Shown: positions 1 through 9,769 of the stretch, piece after piece | Layout: the number at the start of each line of letters is the position of its first letter | Position numbering within the stretch: position 1 is the stretch's first letter | NCBI GenBank assembly: GCA_022360015.1 | Contig: JAKSDQ010000201.1 | Span: 1-37,263, forward strand | Reading direction: 5' to 3' | Length of the DNA stretch: 37,263 bases | DNA from: Cytophagales bacterium | GTDB taxonomy: Bacteria > Bacteroidota > Bacteroidia > Cytophagales > Cyclobacteriaceae | Translations under genes and position numbers: made by a program | Notes under the pieces: model-generated | The model's database searches: none | What the model saw: only the letters and a program-made list of their open reading frames with translations | Told to the model about the DNA's origin: nothing

Positions 1-496
1 CTCCCGGTGCATCGGCCGTAGCCACATAATTTCCTTTATCATCGAAATGAGGTACCGTCTGTATCCAATGGCACTTACCAAAATAGGATATATTATAACC
101 TGCGTCATAGAATACATCTGTGATGGTCCGGACTTCTCTTTTCAATGCGTCCTTTCTACCCTTCCGGCAGTTATTCCAGATCCCGTTTTGCTCGGGGTAC
201 ATTCCTGACATGAGCATTCCCCTATGCGGACTGCACAACGGGTAATTGCTTATCGCATTAGTAAAAACCACGCCATTATCGGCTAGCTTGTCAATATTCG
301 GTGTAATCACAGGGTCGGGATTACCAATGGTTTTGCCTTCATACCCGGGTTGGGACCAGAAGCCGGCACTATATCGGCGATATTGATCAGGAAAGATGAT
401 CAAAACATTGGGCTTCTTCGCTTCTTTCTTGTCTTGGCAACCTTGTAAAGACAGCATACAGACCACCAGCAGGATGATAAATTTGTACAGATTCAT
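1..496 (-). CDS. Sulfatase, lipoprotein, N-terminal part (runs off left edge)
   Basis: The first 165 residues of an S1-type (formylglycine-dependent) sulfatase read leftward from the ATG at 496 and continue beyond base 1. A lipoprotein signal with lipobox LSLQGC (Cys20) precedes the catalytic domain, which opens with NVLIIFPDQYRR. The aspartate there is the usual first calcium ligand, although the common DD pair is replaced by PD. The modification site is CSPHR with Cys88, matching C-x-P-x-R, so the cysteine would be converted to formylglycine in the periplasm. GKCHW follows at about residue 146, a normal family motif. Such enzymes remove sulfate esters from polysaccharides. It lies downstream of the SusC/SusD/GH95 genes on the same strand, which suggests that the locus handles a sulfated glycan. 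Substrate and sulfatase subfamily cannot be told from this fragment. Confidence 0.9.
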   Translation of the reverse strand, partial: MNLYKFIILLVVCMLSLQGCQDKKEAKKPNVLIIFPDQYRRYSAGFWSQPGYEGKTIGNPDPVITPNIDKLADNGVVFTNAISNYPLCSPHRGMLMSGMYPEQNGIWNNCRKGRKDALKREVRTITDVFYDAGYNISYFGKCHWIQTVPHFDDKGNYVATADAPG

Positions 497-553
497 TTTT
501 TTATATTATTTCACAACTACAATGACCTCCACCGGGAGCTATAGCTGCTGTAA

Positions 554-683
554 TTATAGCGCTTTTTTCACTTCTACTTCCCCTATCGCATAAGCTCCAC
601 GATCAGTCATATAACAGGCATCAGGAACATCTTCATCGATGGTTTATTATCTTTCCAGCTTAAGGTAAAATTAATATCAATAT
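554..683 (-). pseudogene. Possible decayed coding remnant between GH95-like gene and sulfatase
   Basis: The 187-base gap holds short open stretches that look like former coding sequence in two frames. One follows directly in frame after the GH95 stop (VNIDINFTLSWKDNKP). The other ends at a stop at 554-556 and reads TDRGAYAIGEVEVKKAL. The second ending resembles the last strand of a galactose-binding or discoidin-like domain. This rests on appearance only and the stretch is too short to assign. It may be chance. Confidence 0.2.
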
Positions 684-2992
684 TTACTTACCCTCGATAT
701 CCGAATATACCGGCTTTATCACCGCCATCCCTTGAATATTCTTTTCCATTCCCCAATGATTAATGTCTGTTGCCGGAAATTCGATTGGCTTAATAGTCAA
801 GTCTGGCTTTTCTCCTGAATACAGCACTATTTCTTCTCCCTTTTTCAGCTCGATTATGAATTCTCCCTGCCCTGTTTTTTTCAAAGCATTTTCCGGCTCA
901 CCTAGCATTTTTACCTTTCCATCCAGGTTAGGAGCTATTTTGCAGGGCATTCCTGCAAGGCTTTTAATGCTTACAAACCTGGTTTTCCCTTCTTCTCTCA
1001 CCGCACTGACCAGGAAAGCACCTTCTGTTCTCATATTATGAAAACTTGCGTTCCTCCAAACTTCCGGCATAGCCGGGAAAACCCTGATCTTCTCCCCCCA
1101 ACTTTGCAATAGCATATTTTGCAAACAATGGCATAAAAGAAAGGCGTTTCAATAACCGGCCCTCCCTCCTGGTAAAAGGTATTTCTGGTTACCAGATTTG
1201 TCAGATTCTCAAAATAATACAGTGCTGCATCACCTTTGCCCATCGCGGCCATCATCGATGATGCCCCGGCTTTGGTGCAGCCCCCTGTAAAGTTCCCCAA
1301 ATCCTGCCAGTGATTTACATTTTTTATGAGGTCGGCAGCCACTTCAGGATCTTCGGGATCTTTCAGAAATAAAGGAAAATACATGAGCAGATGAGAAAAA
1401 TGCCTGTGCCCCCTGTCAAAAGGGACCTCTTTGACGATCATTAATAAGCCCTTATCATCTTTGTAGTATTCAACAAGGTTTTCAAGAATGTCTTCCCATT
1501 CTCCTATTAGCTCATCTTTCTTTTTCAATAGCGTACTGGCTTCTAACAGGGTTTCGCACCCCCAACGTAACAGGGCAAGGTCATAAGTACAATTAGCTGC
1601 TATACCGTATTCCGGTGACACCGTAGGTGGTAAATGATAAATCCCTTTATCATTTTTTTTAAGATAGTGCATATATAGGTTTACAGCTCTTTTCAATACC
1701 GGATACAAATTCGCTAAAACCTGTTGATCCATACTATATTTATAATGCAACCAGTAATTATGCAGCGCCCACAATAAATTGCCAAGCTCCATTTTCCGGG
1801 TATCATTAGGTGCTTTTAAGTTGAACAATTTGGAATCTAAATCTGAGGAAGACGCTCTGAAAATACCGGCTGAGTTGTATCGATATGCTTCAGGGACATT
1901 TTTAATCAGGTTATCCAGGTTGTTGTCAATGGAATTTAACAGTGATTCCCCGAGCTCTAAGTGGTTAGCGCCATATACCATCCAGTAAGTAAGTTGAACA
2001 TTGAGATTCCACCATATACCCGGCCATGGCGTACGTTGTAACCAGGTACCCAGCGTACCTATAACGGGCTTATCACTTCGCGTAGCACAGGCAAACTTGT
2101 ATAATTGTATCCAATAGAAGCTTTCCCATTTTGGATCCGGAATGGATATAAAACTTTTAGGATACAAGTTATTCCACCATGCGCGGTGTGTCTTAACCAG
2201 AGATGCCAGCGCTTGTTGTGTCAGTCGCTCTACGGTAGCTATAGCACGTTGTGTGGCGGTTGAGTCAGGATAGGTATGATCTACTGTTACATAGAGCGTG
2301 TACTTGTTATGGGTTTTTGTTTCTTTCCATGCGGTTGCCGTTTGTCCCCCTGCCAGTAAAGGCTGTATGCATGTTTGGATTGCACCTTTTTTTTCTAACC
2401 GGTAAGGAGGGTTAGGCTGATATGGAAAGGTGATCTTTGGCCACCAGTTTGTATCTTTACCGGCATACGTAACCCGTGGACTTGCCGCTTCCAACGGATG
2501 CCATTTCCACAAGACATCTGCCTCGCCTTCAGAAGCCTCTATCTCAGTAATCATGATATTTTCAGTAGCATGAATAAAACTGCGAAAAGTAATAGTGCCT
2601 GACATGGTTTCAAAAGTCCCTTTTATTTCTGCATTCCACAGGTCTTGCCGTATGCCGGCACTTACAATTTCTCCTTTGGTTTCAAGCGTAAAATAACCAA
2701 TGGGCAATCTCGGACGGCTGAGCATAGGCCCACCTCCATCATCTTTGCGGTGATCCTCTACCCTGCTGTTGTTTACGTCCCAACGGATGCTACGTGGCCC
2801 TACTTTATAAATCATGCTTCCCATTTCACCATTACCTATGAAGGGAGCATCGTGCCAATGTTGCGGTACCTTATTCCACAGCAGGTCATGTTGTTTCATA
2901 TATTCTGCCCAATTGATGTCGAGTTCGACCAATTGTGCCTGAGTTCCAAATGATACCGACAAGAAAATATATGTCAGACTTATTTTGTTCAT
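684..2992 (-). pseudogene. GH95-like glycoside hydrolase, broken by one frameshift
   Basis: The gene would encode about 769 residues, the normal size for GH95 alpha-L-fucosidase-like enzymes. Frame 1 runs from the ATG at 2992, with signal peptide (residues 1-20), N-terminal beta domain (FIGNGEMGSM) and catalytic alpha/alpha barrel. Near base 1130 the frame is lost. The family's C-terminal part (NMLLQSWGEKIRVFPAMPEV) continues in the next frame to a stop at 684. One extra C in the GCCAT at the break would restore a continuous protein through YAHCLQNMLLQ. Catalytic positions known for GH95 appear present: Asn329-x-Asn331 (WNLNVQLTYW), Glu461 in SPEYG, and Asp526 just before HRHFSHL. It sits 162 bases after SusD on the same strand and presumably belongs to that locus. 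Fucosidase versus galactosidase activity cannot be decided. The frameshift could be real or a homopolymer sequencing error. Confidence 0.85.
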
Positions 2993-3100
2993 TGAGTTAT
3001 TCGAATTCCTATTTTTTATTGCACCTCACCATGAGGGCCATACTCAACAAGATCAGTGAATACGCATTATGCCTTGCAGACATTTTGAGGTGTATTTTAA

Positions 3101-3141
3101 AGTAAAAGGGACGCCGCCTCATGGCGAAAGCCCCTTTTACT
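3101..3141 (-). terminator. Stem-loop after SusD, terminator-like
   Basis: A perfect 10-bp stem (AGTAAAAGGG at 3101-3110 with CCCTTTTACT at 3132-3141) encloses a second 4-bp stem (CGCC/GGCG). It lies 14 bases past the SusD stop at 3155. The pyrimidine-rich end of the stem gives some T-richness but no long T-tract follows. It may be a terminator, or a stabiliser and processing signal that lowers expression of the downstream GH95 and sulfatase genes relative to SusC/SusD. Confidence 0.5.
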
Positions 3142-3154
3142 TTCTATTTAAGAT

Positions 3155-4780
3155 TTATTCCGGATATCCGGGATTTTGAGTCAGGTTTTCACCTCTTTCC
3201 AATTCACCGGTTGGAATAGGAAACAGGTAGTGGATGGCCGGATCAAAAATCCTGGTCTGATTGATCTTATTGGGATTAAAGTCTATGCTTGTTCCGGCTG
3301 TGACCGTGAAACCCATTACTTCAAATCCATTATTCATTTCGATCATGCCATTACGCTTCATATCAAAATAAGTCCATCCTTCCATTGCCAATTCACAGAT
3401 CCGTTCACGATAGATATCGTCCATAGTGATATTTCCGGCGGTGTACAATGGCAACTGGCTGGAAGCCCTGGCCCTCACCGCATTGATAGTCTGGTCCAAA
3501 ACGGTTTGCGAAACAGTATTCACCCCATCACGCATAGCCACTGCTTCCAGGTAATTCAACAGGATATCGGCATACCTGAAAATGATGTAATCCAACGGGG
3601 AATCGAAACTGGCCGAAGTGGCAGCACCCGGAATCACATATTTACGCATGTGCATACCTACTTGAGAGTGATTTACAGCCTGAAACTCATGAGGATACAG
3701 AATGTCCGTATTTGTATTATTCAAAAAGTGTGATCCGGCACGAATGATCGTATGATCCATTCTCGGATCCCGTCCTTCAAAGTACTCGTACACTTCATTG
3801 GGTATTCTGGCCGGATCTTCGTTGGTATAGTCCACACCTTCAACGGGGGAAGGAATTATCCGCTCGTATTGGTCTACAAGCCACCTGGTAGGTTGGATCC
3901 ATGACCAGCCGTTTGCAGAAGAACTTCGGAACGCATACATTTTCTCAACTCTTCCACCGGGCTCGGATTCGCTCATGAATATGTGCTCTACATCGAAGAT
4001 CACTTCCTCGTTGTTTTCATTATTAATATTGATGACATCAGCATAGTCAGGCACCAATCCATAACCCAATTCCATGATGTCTTCAGCAGCATCTGCTGCA
4101 ACGCCCCATTCCTTCTCATAAAGGGCTACTTTTACGCTAAGCGCCAAAGCCGCTCCTGTGGTTGCCCGGCCTGTTTCTTCATCACCCGGAAGGGGTAAAT
4201 TGTTTACTGCAAATGTGATGTCCTCTTTGATCAAAGCCAATACTTCTGCTTTGGGCGCTCGTGGGGCTGCCGCATCTTCCATAGTAGGTACAGTAGTAAA
4301 CAGTGGAACATCTCCAAAACATTCCACTAACGTATAGTAATACATAGCCCTGAGAAAACGAGCCTCACCGGTCATTCTGTTTTTTACTTCGGTAGCATCA
4401 TCACCTGTGAATGGTATGTCATCAATGTGAACCAAAAAGTCATTGGCCCTTACGACCCCTCTGTACATATTATCCCAAACGTCTCTAACTCTTCTGGTAT
4501 CAGGATCGTGTGTTCCTTCGGCGATACTTCTATATGCACCAACTCTACTGTTCCCAATGGGAGTCAGTAAATCGAATAATCCCAATGACCCCCAACCAGG
4601 CTCACGGCTGGGTGGTTCCAACGCATCATAAATTGCCGTCAGTCCTGCATTTGCGTCAGACTCATCCGACCAAAAAGAAGCTGATGACAACTCATCATTA
4701 CGTATTTTGTCCAACAGATCGTCCTGGCACGAAAACGCAACCATACTTAGCATGGATAAAAAAATACTTATATTTTTCAT
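3155..4780 (-). CDS. SusD/RagB-type outer-membrane glycan-binding lipoprotein
   Basis: At 541 residues this is the typical length for the SusD/RagB family. The lipobox VAFSC puts the acylated cysteine at residue 18, so the protein is a surface lipoprotein capping the SusC channel. Family landmarks include the N-terminal tetratricopeptide-like region (SFWSDESDANAGLTAIYDAL), the GEARFLRAMYYYTLVECFGDVPL helix pair and the C-terminal RICELAMEGWTYFDMKRNG segment, ending in HYLFPIPTGELE. The start at 4780 is 30 bases after the SusC stop on the same strand, so the two are co-transcribed and should form one complex. It binds an oligosaccharide for import; the sugar cannot be deduced from SusD itself. 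Confidence 0.95.
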   Translation of the reverse strand: MKNISIFLSMLSMVAFSCQDDLLDKIRNDELSSASFWSDESDANAGLTAIYDALEPPSREPGWGSLGLFDLLTPIGNSRVGAYRSIAEGTHDPDTRRVRDVWDNMYRGVVRANDFLVHIDDIPFTGDDATEVKNRMTGEARFLRAMYYYTLVECFGDVPLFTTVPTMEDAAAPRAPKAEVLALIKEDITFAVNNLPLPGDEETGRATTGAALALSVKVALYEKEWGVAADAAEDIMELGYGLVPDYADVININNENNEEVIFDVEHIFMSESEPGGRVEKMYAFRSSSANGWSWIQPTRWLVDQYERIIPSPVEGVDYTNEDPARIPNEVYEYFEGRDPRMDHTIIRAGSHFLNNTNTDILYPHEFQAVNHSQVGMHMRKYVIPGAATSASFDSPLDYIIFRYADILLNYLEAVAMRDGVNTVSQTVLDQTINAVRARASSQLPLYTAGNITMDDIYRERICELAMEGWTYFDMKRNGMIEMNNGFEVMGFTVTAGTSIDFNPNKINQTRIFDPAIHYLFPIPTGELERGENLTQNPGYPE

Positions 4781-4810
4781 TATCGATATATTAAAGGCTA
4801 TAACACTTCA

Positions 4811-7800
4811 TTAAAAACCAATATTCACTCCCAAAATGATAGTTCTCACATTAGGAACACCATCAGTGCTGGCTGTTTCAGGATCGAAACCCCATTCTTC
4901 ATTCGTGATCGTCAGTAAATTGTCCACACTTGCATATATCCTCATTTTCTGCATGCCGTACTTATTGATCAATGAAGCAGGAAGGTTATACCCGAGCTGA
5001 ACATTTTTCAAACGGAAAAATGACAGGTCTTTTACCCAAAAAGTAGATACGTCATCGTTCAAACCAGTAAAAGTGTCCTGGAATAATCTTGGCAATGTGC
5101 CACCGGTGTTTTCAGGTGACCAGGCATCATCCACCCATCTTTGGTGTAAGTTGCCTCTGTCACTCCATTGAATGGGTCTGACACCATTTCCCAATGTATT
5201 CACATCTCTGTTGGCAACGCCCTGAATGATCAAACTCAGGTCAAATCCTTTGTACTGAAAACCTATGTTTCCACCATAAATATATTTTGGAATTCTGTTT
5301 CCAATAATCACCCGGTCGTTGCTATCGATAATACCGTTTCCGGCATCCGGAATACCATCATTATCAGTATCCTCAGTCAATTGATCTTTGAACTCAATAT
5401 CTCCCAGACCGGTATTGTTCCTGTGAGTAGCTGCGGCATCCAGTTGTTCCTGCGTTCTGAAAATACCGATGGCTTCCAAACCAAAGAATGAGTTGTAAGG
5501 GAATCCGATCTGCGTACCTCCGGTAACGATATCTTCGAAATAATCGGTTACTTCATTATCTGTCTGGGTAATATGCCCTAAAACATTGAAATCCAACTCA
5601 CCAATCTTACCTCTGTACCCGAGACTTACTTCAAAGCCTTTATTGACCATGGAGGCTAAATTTACGGTTGGATTGGATTTGTCACCCAGGAATTTTGGAA
5701 CAGGTAATCCGGTAAGTATTCCTTCGGTTTCTCTTTCGAAGTAGTCAAAGGTAAAAGTCAATTTTCCTGAGAAAAAAGCGGCATCCAAACCAAGATCCGT
5801 GGTAGTGGTTTCCTCCCAAAGTATGTCCTCATTTACCAGGGCTGTCTGGGCAATTCCCGAGAATACCGTACCGCCAAAAGAGTAGTTCTGATTCAGGTTA
5901 TAGGTAGATTGATAAGCGTAGTTACCGATCCTGTTGTTTCCTAAACGACCCCAGGAAGCTCTCAACTTCAGTTGATCAATAAAACCTACACCCTGCATAA
6001 ATCCCTCTTCACTGATATTCCAACCGGCTGAGAATGCAGGAAAATTTCCCCACCTGTTTCCATCCTTAAATCGGGATGAACCATCAGCCCTGAAATTAAC
6101 TTCTGCGAAATATTTCCCGGCAAAGTTGTAATTCAATCTTCCGAAATAGGACTGTAATGCCCATTCAACAATGTCTCCTCCGGAACCTGACACTAACACC
6201 CCGGCATCAATAGCCTGAACTTCGTTATTTGGAAATTGTTCTCGTGATACCGAAACAAAATCATCACGGAATTGCAATGACTCATAACCTACCAGTAGTT
6301 TAAAATTGTGATCGCCAAAGGATTTTTGATAGTCCAACAAAAAATTGGTGGTTAGCAAGTAATCCTGATCCTGTCGTGAGGTAGCGGATCTTCCGGAACC
6401 TAGCGCAAGTTGCCGGGTAATTACATCCCTTCTGAAATCCCATAAGTCGTATCTGCCACTGAACGTATTTCTTACCTGATGGTTAAAATTTAAAGCCAGT
6501 TTAGCTGTTGCCGTTAAACCAGGTATTACTTCCCAGCTAGCAAAAATATCTCCTAACAATCTTTGTTGAGTGCGCTCATCCGTACGATGGGCTCTAAATG
6601 CGTGGGGGTTATTGACTGTTCCTACTGCTGATTGTTGCGGACCTCCCCAACGACCATCAGGGTGTTGAATAGATGGAATACCGGGTACAAGCCCGGAATT
6701 AATAGTTCCATTACCTTCATTCAATAAATTTGGTACGAGGCTGGACCATCTGAAAAATAAATTACCTCCAATATTCACACCCTTTGCAACTTCCGACTGC
6801 AAATTTGTGCGAAAACCATATCGTTTAAAGTTGTTTCCTGCCGTTAACCCTTCCTGATCGAGGTAGCTTAAAGAAAATCTATATTGAGTAGCGTCAGTTC
6901 CTCCCGAATAAGAAAGGTTGTGAGAATGAATACCCGCAGTACCACCCACCTGCTCTTCATACCAATCTACATTTGGATAAAGCAACGGATCGTTAGGGTT
7001 ATCTCTCCACAACCGGATGTCAGCCGGATCGAAGATTTCTGTACCCCTGTTGATGTTTGCCTGCTCCATATATACTGCAAAATCGCTTACATAGTCCGGC
7101 ATGCTGGTAGCTTTTTGCCATCCGGCATAGCCATTATAGGTAAACGAAGCTTTGCCTGCTGTTCCTCTTTTGGTGGTGATCACGATAACACCGTTAGCTC
7201 CCCTTGAACCATAGATTGCGACAGAAGCAGCATCCTTCAACACAGAAATAGTCTCTATATCATTGGGATCGATATCATTCATAATACCCGTTCCTTCAGA
7301 AGGAATTCCATCAACAATTATCAAAGGGTTAGCATTGTTAAAAGTACCTATGCCCCTGATACGGATAGCACCCCCATCCTGACCGGCCCTGCCTCCGGTA
7401 GCTTGCGTTACCAGCACTCCCGGGGCTAATCCGGACAACCCGGCACTGATGTTGGTAATTGCGCGAGACTCAAGATTTTCTCTGGAAATATCGCTCACAG
7501 AGCCTGTCAGGTTAATTTTCTTTTGCTCACCGTATCCGATGACAACAATTTCAGAAAGTGTTTCAATATCAGGGGTAAGCATCAAATCAATAATTGTTCT
7601 TCCGGCAATCTCCACTTCATCGGTCAAATATCCTACATAGCTAAAAACCAAGGCCACCGCATCATCGGGGACAGCAATGTTGTACTTCCCCTCCAAATCA
7701 GTCACGGCTCCTATAGTAGTCCCCTTCGCTAACACACTCACCCCGGGCAATGGTTCATTGTTTTCTGATCTTACAGTCCCGCTGATTATTTTTTCAAAAG

Positions 7801-8194
7801 TGTCAACAACAATTTCTTTTTTTGATTTTTTGTTTTTTAACGGATCAACAATGATCGTATTATTTATACGCTTAAAACGAACCTTGTTGGCCCTGGCAAT
7901 TGAAATAAGTATTTCCTTCAGTGATGCCTGTTTATACAAGCCCAGCTTGGACACCCTTTCGAGGTCGATTGATCCGTCACTGTATAAAAACTTAAAGTCA
8001 GTCTCCTTTTCTATTTTCGAAAAGGCTTCTTCCAATGATGCATTTCTAAGGTTGACCGTTAAAAATACATCGCTTAAGTCTTGCGTCATTCCGTTATGAG
8101 CCAAAAGAAAGTTGTAGGCCAAACATTGAATCACAAAACCGTAAAGCAATAATTTCGACATATAGATTAGTTGTCTCTGTAAACTTGATTTCAT
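4811..8194 (-). CDS. SusC/RagA TonB-dependent transporter with STN signalling domain
   Basis: This 1127-residue outer-membrane importer moves oligosaccharides into the periplasm using TonB energy. In order it shows a signal segment (about 1-35), an STN domain (about 45-117), a carboxypeptidase-regulatory-like domain (about 136-208), a TonB-box region LSEIVVIGYGEQKK near 213-226, a plug with the RGIGTFNNANPLIIVDGIP motif, and the barrel ending in an aromatic residue (ILGVNIGF). The STN domain marks it as a transducer that signals to a FecR partner, and a FecR gene lies directly upstream. It pairs with the SusD just downstream. The stretch before the ATG resembles that of the second SusC in this window. 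Confidence 0.97.
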   Translation of the reverse strand: MKSSLQRQLIYMSKLLLYGFVIQCLAYNFLLAHNGMTQDLSDVFLTVNLRNASLEEAFSKIEKETDFKFLYSDGSIDLERVSKLGLYKQASLKEILISIARANKVRFKRINNTIIVDPLKNKKSKKEIVVDTFEKIISGTVRSENNEPLPGVSVLAKGTTIGAVTDLEGKYNIAVPDDAVALVFSYVGYLTDEVEIAGRTIIDLMLTPDIETLSEIVVIGYGEQKKINLTGSVSDISRENLESRAITNISAGLSGLAPGVLVTQATGGRAGQDGGAIRIRGIGTFNNANPLIIVDGIPSEGTGIMNDIDPNDIETISVLKDAASVAIYGSRGANGVIVITTKRGTAGKASFTYNGYAGWQKATSMPDYVSDFAVYMEQANINRGTEIFDPADIRLWRDNPNDPLLYPNVDWYEEQVGGTAGIHSHNLSYSGGTDATQYRFSLSYLDQEGLTAGNNFKRYGFRTNLQSEVAKGVNIGGNLFFRWSSLVPNLLNEGNGTINSGLVPGIPSIQHPDGRWGGPQQSAVGTVNNPHAFRAHRTDERTQQRLLGDIFASWEVIPGLTATAKLALNFNHQVRNTFSGRYDLWDFRRDVITRQLALGSGRSATSRQDQDYLLTTNFLLDYQKSFGDHNFKLLVGYESLQFRDDFVSVSREQFPNNEVQAIDAGVLVSGSGGDIVEWALQSYFGRLNYNFAGKYFAEVNFRADGSSRFKDGNRWGNFPAFSAGWNISEEGFMQGVGFIDQLKLRASWGRLGNNRIGNYAYQSTYNLNQNYSFGGTVFSGIAQTALVNEDILWEETTTTDLGLDAAFFSGKLTFTFDYFERETEGILTGLPVPKFLGDKSNPTVNLASMVNKGFEVSLGYRGKIGELDFNVLGHITQTDNEVTDYFEDIVTGGTQIGFPYNSFFGLEAIGIFRTQEQLDAAATHRNNTGLGDIEFKDQLTEDTDNDGIPDAGNGIIDSNDRVIIGNRIPKYIYGGNIGFQYKGFDLSLIIQGVANRDVNTLGNGVRPIQWSDRGNLHQRWVDDAWSPENTGGTLPRLFQDTFTGLNDDVSTFWVKDLSFFRLKNVQLGYNLPASLINKYGMQKMRIYASVDNLLTITNEEWGFDPETASTDGVPNVRTIILGVNIGF

Positions 8195-8225
8195 ATTTTT
8201 GATTAGTTTTTGGTGAACAATTTAA
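8195..8225 (-). promoter_or_regulatory. SusC leader shared with the second sus locus
   Basis: Read on the minus strand, the bases before the SusC ATG are CACCAAAAACTAATCAAA. Before the second SusC (ATG at 23054) the matching stretch is CACTAAAAACTATCAAA. This is likely a common ribosome-binding leader: Bacteroidota often lack a Shine-Dalgarno sequence and use A-rich leaders. Whether it is functional or only inherited from a shared ancestor is not shown. Confidence 0.4.
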
Positions 8226-8367
8226 TTTTCATCAAATGCATTTAGTTCTCCGGTAAGGCTTGGGGGGCTCAAATTCCTGAGCCTGCCAGAGAGCAAAATC
8301 ATCCGACTATCGGATAATTCTGAGTAGATACTTAATGGGTGTTTTCTTATTCCATAGGTTTTTCAGT

Positions 8368-9426
8368 TTAATAGATGATGACATTATTTCCGTTTATCTC
8401 ATAGTTAATATCTGCTTCGAATTTTATGCCTTCCAGTACATTTTTCAATGTTTCGTTTTCAAAAACCCCGCTATAAGTCTTATTCCTAAAGGCATCGTTT
8501 TCAAGTCGGATATGCTTACCGTACCACCTTTCCAATATTACTATCAGCTCAGGGACCGGGGTTTTATCAAAATAAAGTATGTCATCTCTCCAGCTAAATG
8601 CACTTTTATCGGATGTTACGGCTTTCAATAGATCAGGATCTTGCTTATCATGAACTGCCATTTCATTGGCCTTTAATGTCACACTTTTTTTGATGTCTCC
8701 TTTGTAATCTGCACTTTGAACAAGCACCTTACCGGTAGCTACTGCCACTTCAGTGACCTGATCCTCCGGGTATGCTTTTATGTTGAATGAAGTGCCTAAT
8801 ACGGTTGTAAGCATCCGTTCGGTATGTATTACAAATTTTCCGGAAGTATCTCTTTCCACATCGAAAAAAGCTTCGCCTTCGAGGTAAACCTCTCTGAGTG
8901 AAGCCGAAAACTGTTTGGGAAATCTTAGCTTACTTCCGGCATTTAATTTGACGATCGATCCATCGCTCAATTTAGTGGTTAACTTCTGGCCATAGGGGAC
9001 TATTTTTTCAATCCACTCTACCTGTTCTACCACGGTTTTACTGTTCCATGTTTCCGAATTCAAATACAAAATACTAACCGGGACCAGCAGTATCAACAAA
9101 ACCGCAGCCACGCGTTTCCAGGAATACCATGTATCGAGGCGGAAAACTTTTAACTTTCGGGAAATTCCTTGATTCTTTTCTATTTGAATGAACATTTTTC
9201 GGAGTTCATGCTCTCGCTCTTTCTTACTCAGTAACCTCTTGTTATCGGCGTAGATACTTCTCAAAAGAAATATAGCCTTCTCAATTTCATCTATTTTCTC
9301 CGGGTGGGACTTTATCCAATCATTCCAAAAAGAGATATCTGCTATGTTTTCCTTGTAAACAAAAGATCTGAATGATTTAAGGTCTATAAAATCATCCGCA
9401 CTGTAATCGGTATAATCCCTCTGCAT
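8368..9426 (-). CDS. FecR-type anti-sigma factor
   Basis: This 352-residue inner-membrane regulator has an N-terminal cytoplasmic sigma-binding segment (about 1-100), one membrane span (RVAAVLLILLVPVSILYL, about 106-123), the FecR domain (TTKLSDGSIVKLNAGSKLRF to EAFFDVERD, about 145-235) and the DUF4974 domain (KTPVPELIVILERWYG, about 283-350). It should bind the STN domain of the SusC outside and hold or activate the ECF sigma factor inside. It lies between the sigma gene (343 bases upstream) and SusC (173 bases downstream), all minus strand, the standard order for sigma-regulated sus loci. Confidence 0.95.
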   Translation of the reverse strand: MQRDYTDYSADDFIDLKSFRSFVYKENIADISFWNDWIKSHPEKIDEIEKAIFLLRSIYADNKRLLSKKEREHELRKMFIQIEKNQGISRKLKVFRLDTWYSWKRVAAVLLILLVPVSILYLNSETWNSKTVVEQVEWIEKIVPYGQKLTTKLSDGSIVKLNAGSKLRFPKQFSASLREVYLEGEAFFDVERDTSGKFVIHTERMLTTVLGTSFNIKAYPEDQVTEVAVATGKVLVQSADYKGDIKKSVTLKANEMAVHDKQDPDLLKAVTSDKSAFSWRDDILYFDKTPVPELIVILERWYGKHIRLENDAFRNKTYSGVFENETLKNVLEGIKFEADINYEINGNNVIIY

Positions 9427-9769
9427 CAGGTTTTGAATTAGTTTTGATAAGTAGTGGGATTTGCTTGTGAGTTTTCGTTATTATTTCTAGGGAATTTCTT
9501 AAAATACTTTATTTAGTGCTATATATAATTTGAATATTTATAAAGTATTGATTTAAAATACTGTCATAATTTTAAATTTTGTATGCTTATAAAGTCAGTT
9601 CGACCGATGTCCGGGACCCGGCAGATCTTCAATCCTTACATAAATCAATGGGTGTATTTGGCTTCAAACAGCAAATCGAATAAGTGGTGTAAAAGTGATA
9701 GACACTCGTACAATGGCAGGATCAGGCAACAGTTAAAGAGAAAATTTCAGTAGCATGCTAACATACCTC
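9427..9769. other. 343-base non-coding gap between sigma and FecR genes
   Basis: No convincing gene is present. A perfect 10-bp inverted repeat (AATACTTTAT at 9503-9512, ATAAAGTATT at 9540-9549) lies upstream of FecR and could be a promoter-proximal operator or hairpin. A 10-base palindrome TAGCATGCTA is at 9751-9760, just past the sigma stop. The stretch around 9680-9715 (GGTGTAAAAGTGATAGACAC) faintly recalls the terminal sequence of IS256-family elements, but no second end or transposase is seen. The FecR promoter presumably lies here. Confidence 0.3.

Noticed and set aside
3176-3733. Plus-strand ORF of 185 residues inside the SusD gene, and similar long plus-strand frames inside SusC, GH125 and GH78.
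   Set aside because: They lie entirely within well-supported minus-strand genes and have no family features; they are antisense shadows.
9670-9720. GTGTAAAAG-type sequence resembling an IS256-family terminus.
   Set aside because: Only one possible end, no transposase, no target duplication; the match is from memory and too short to call a mobile element.
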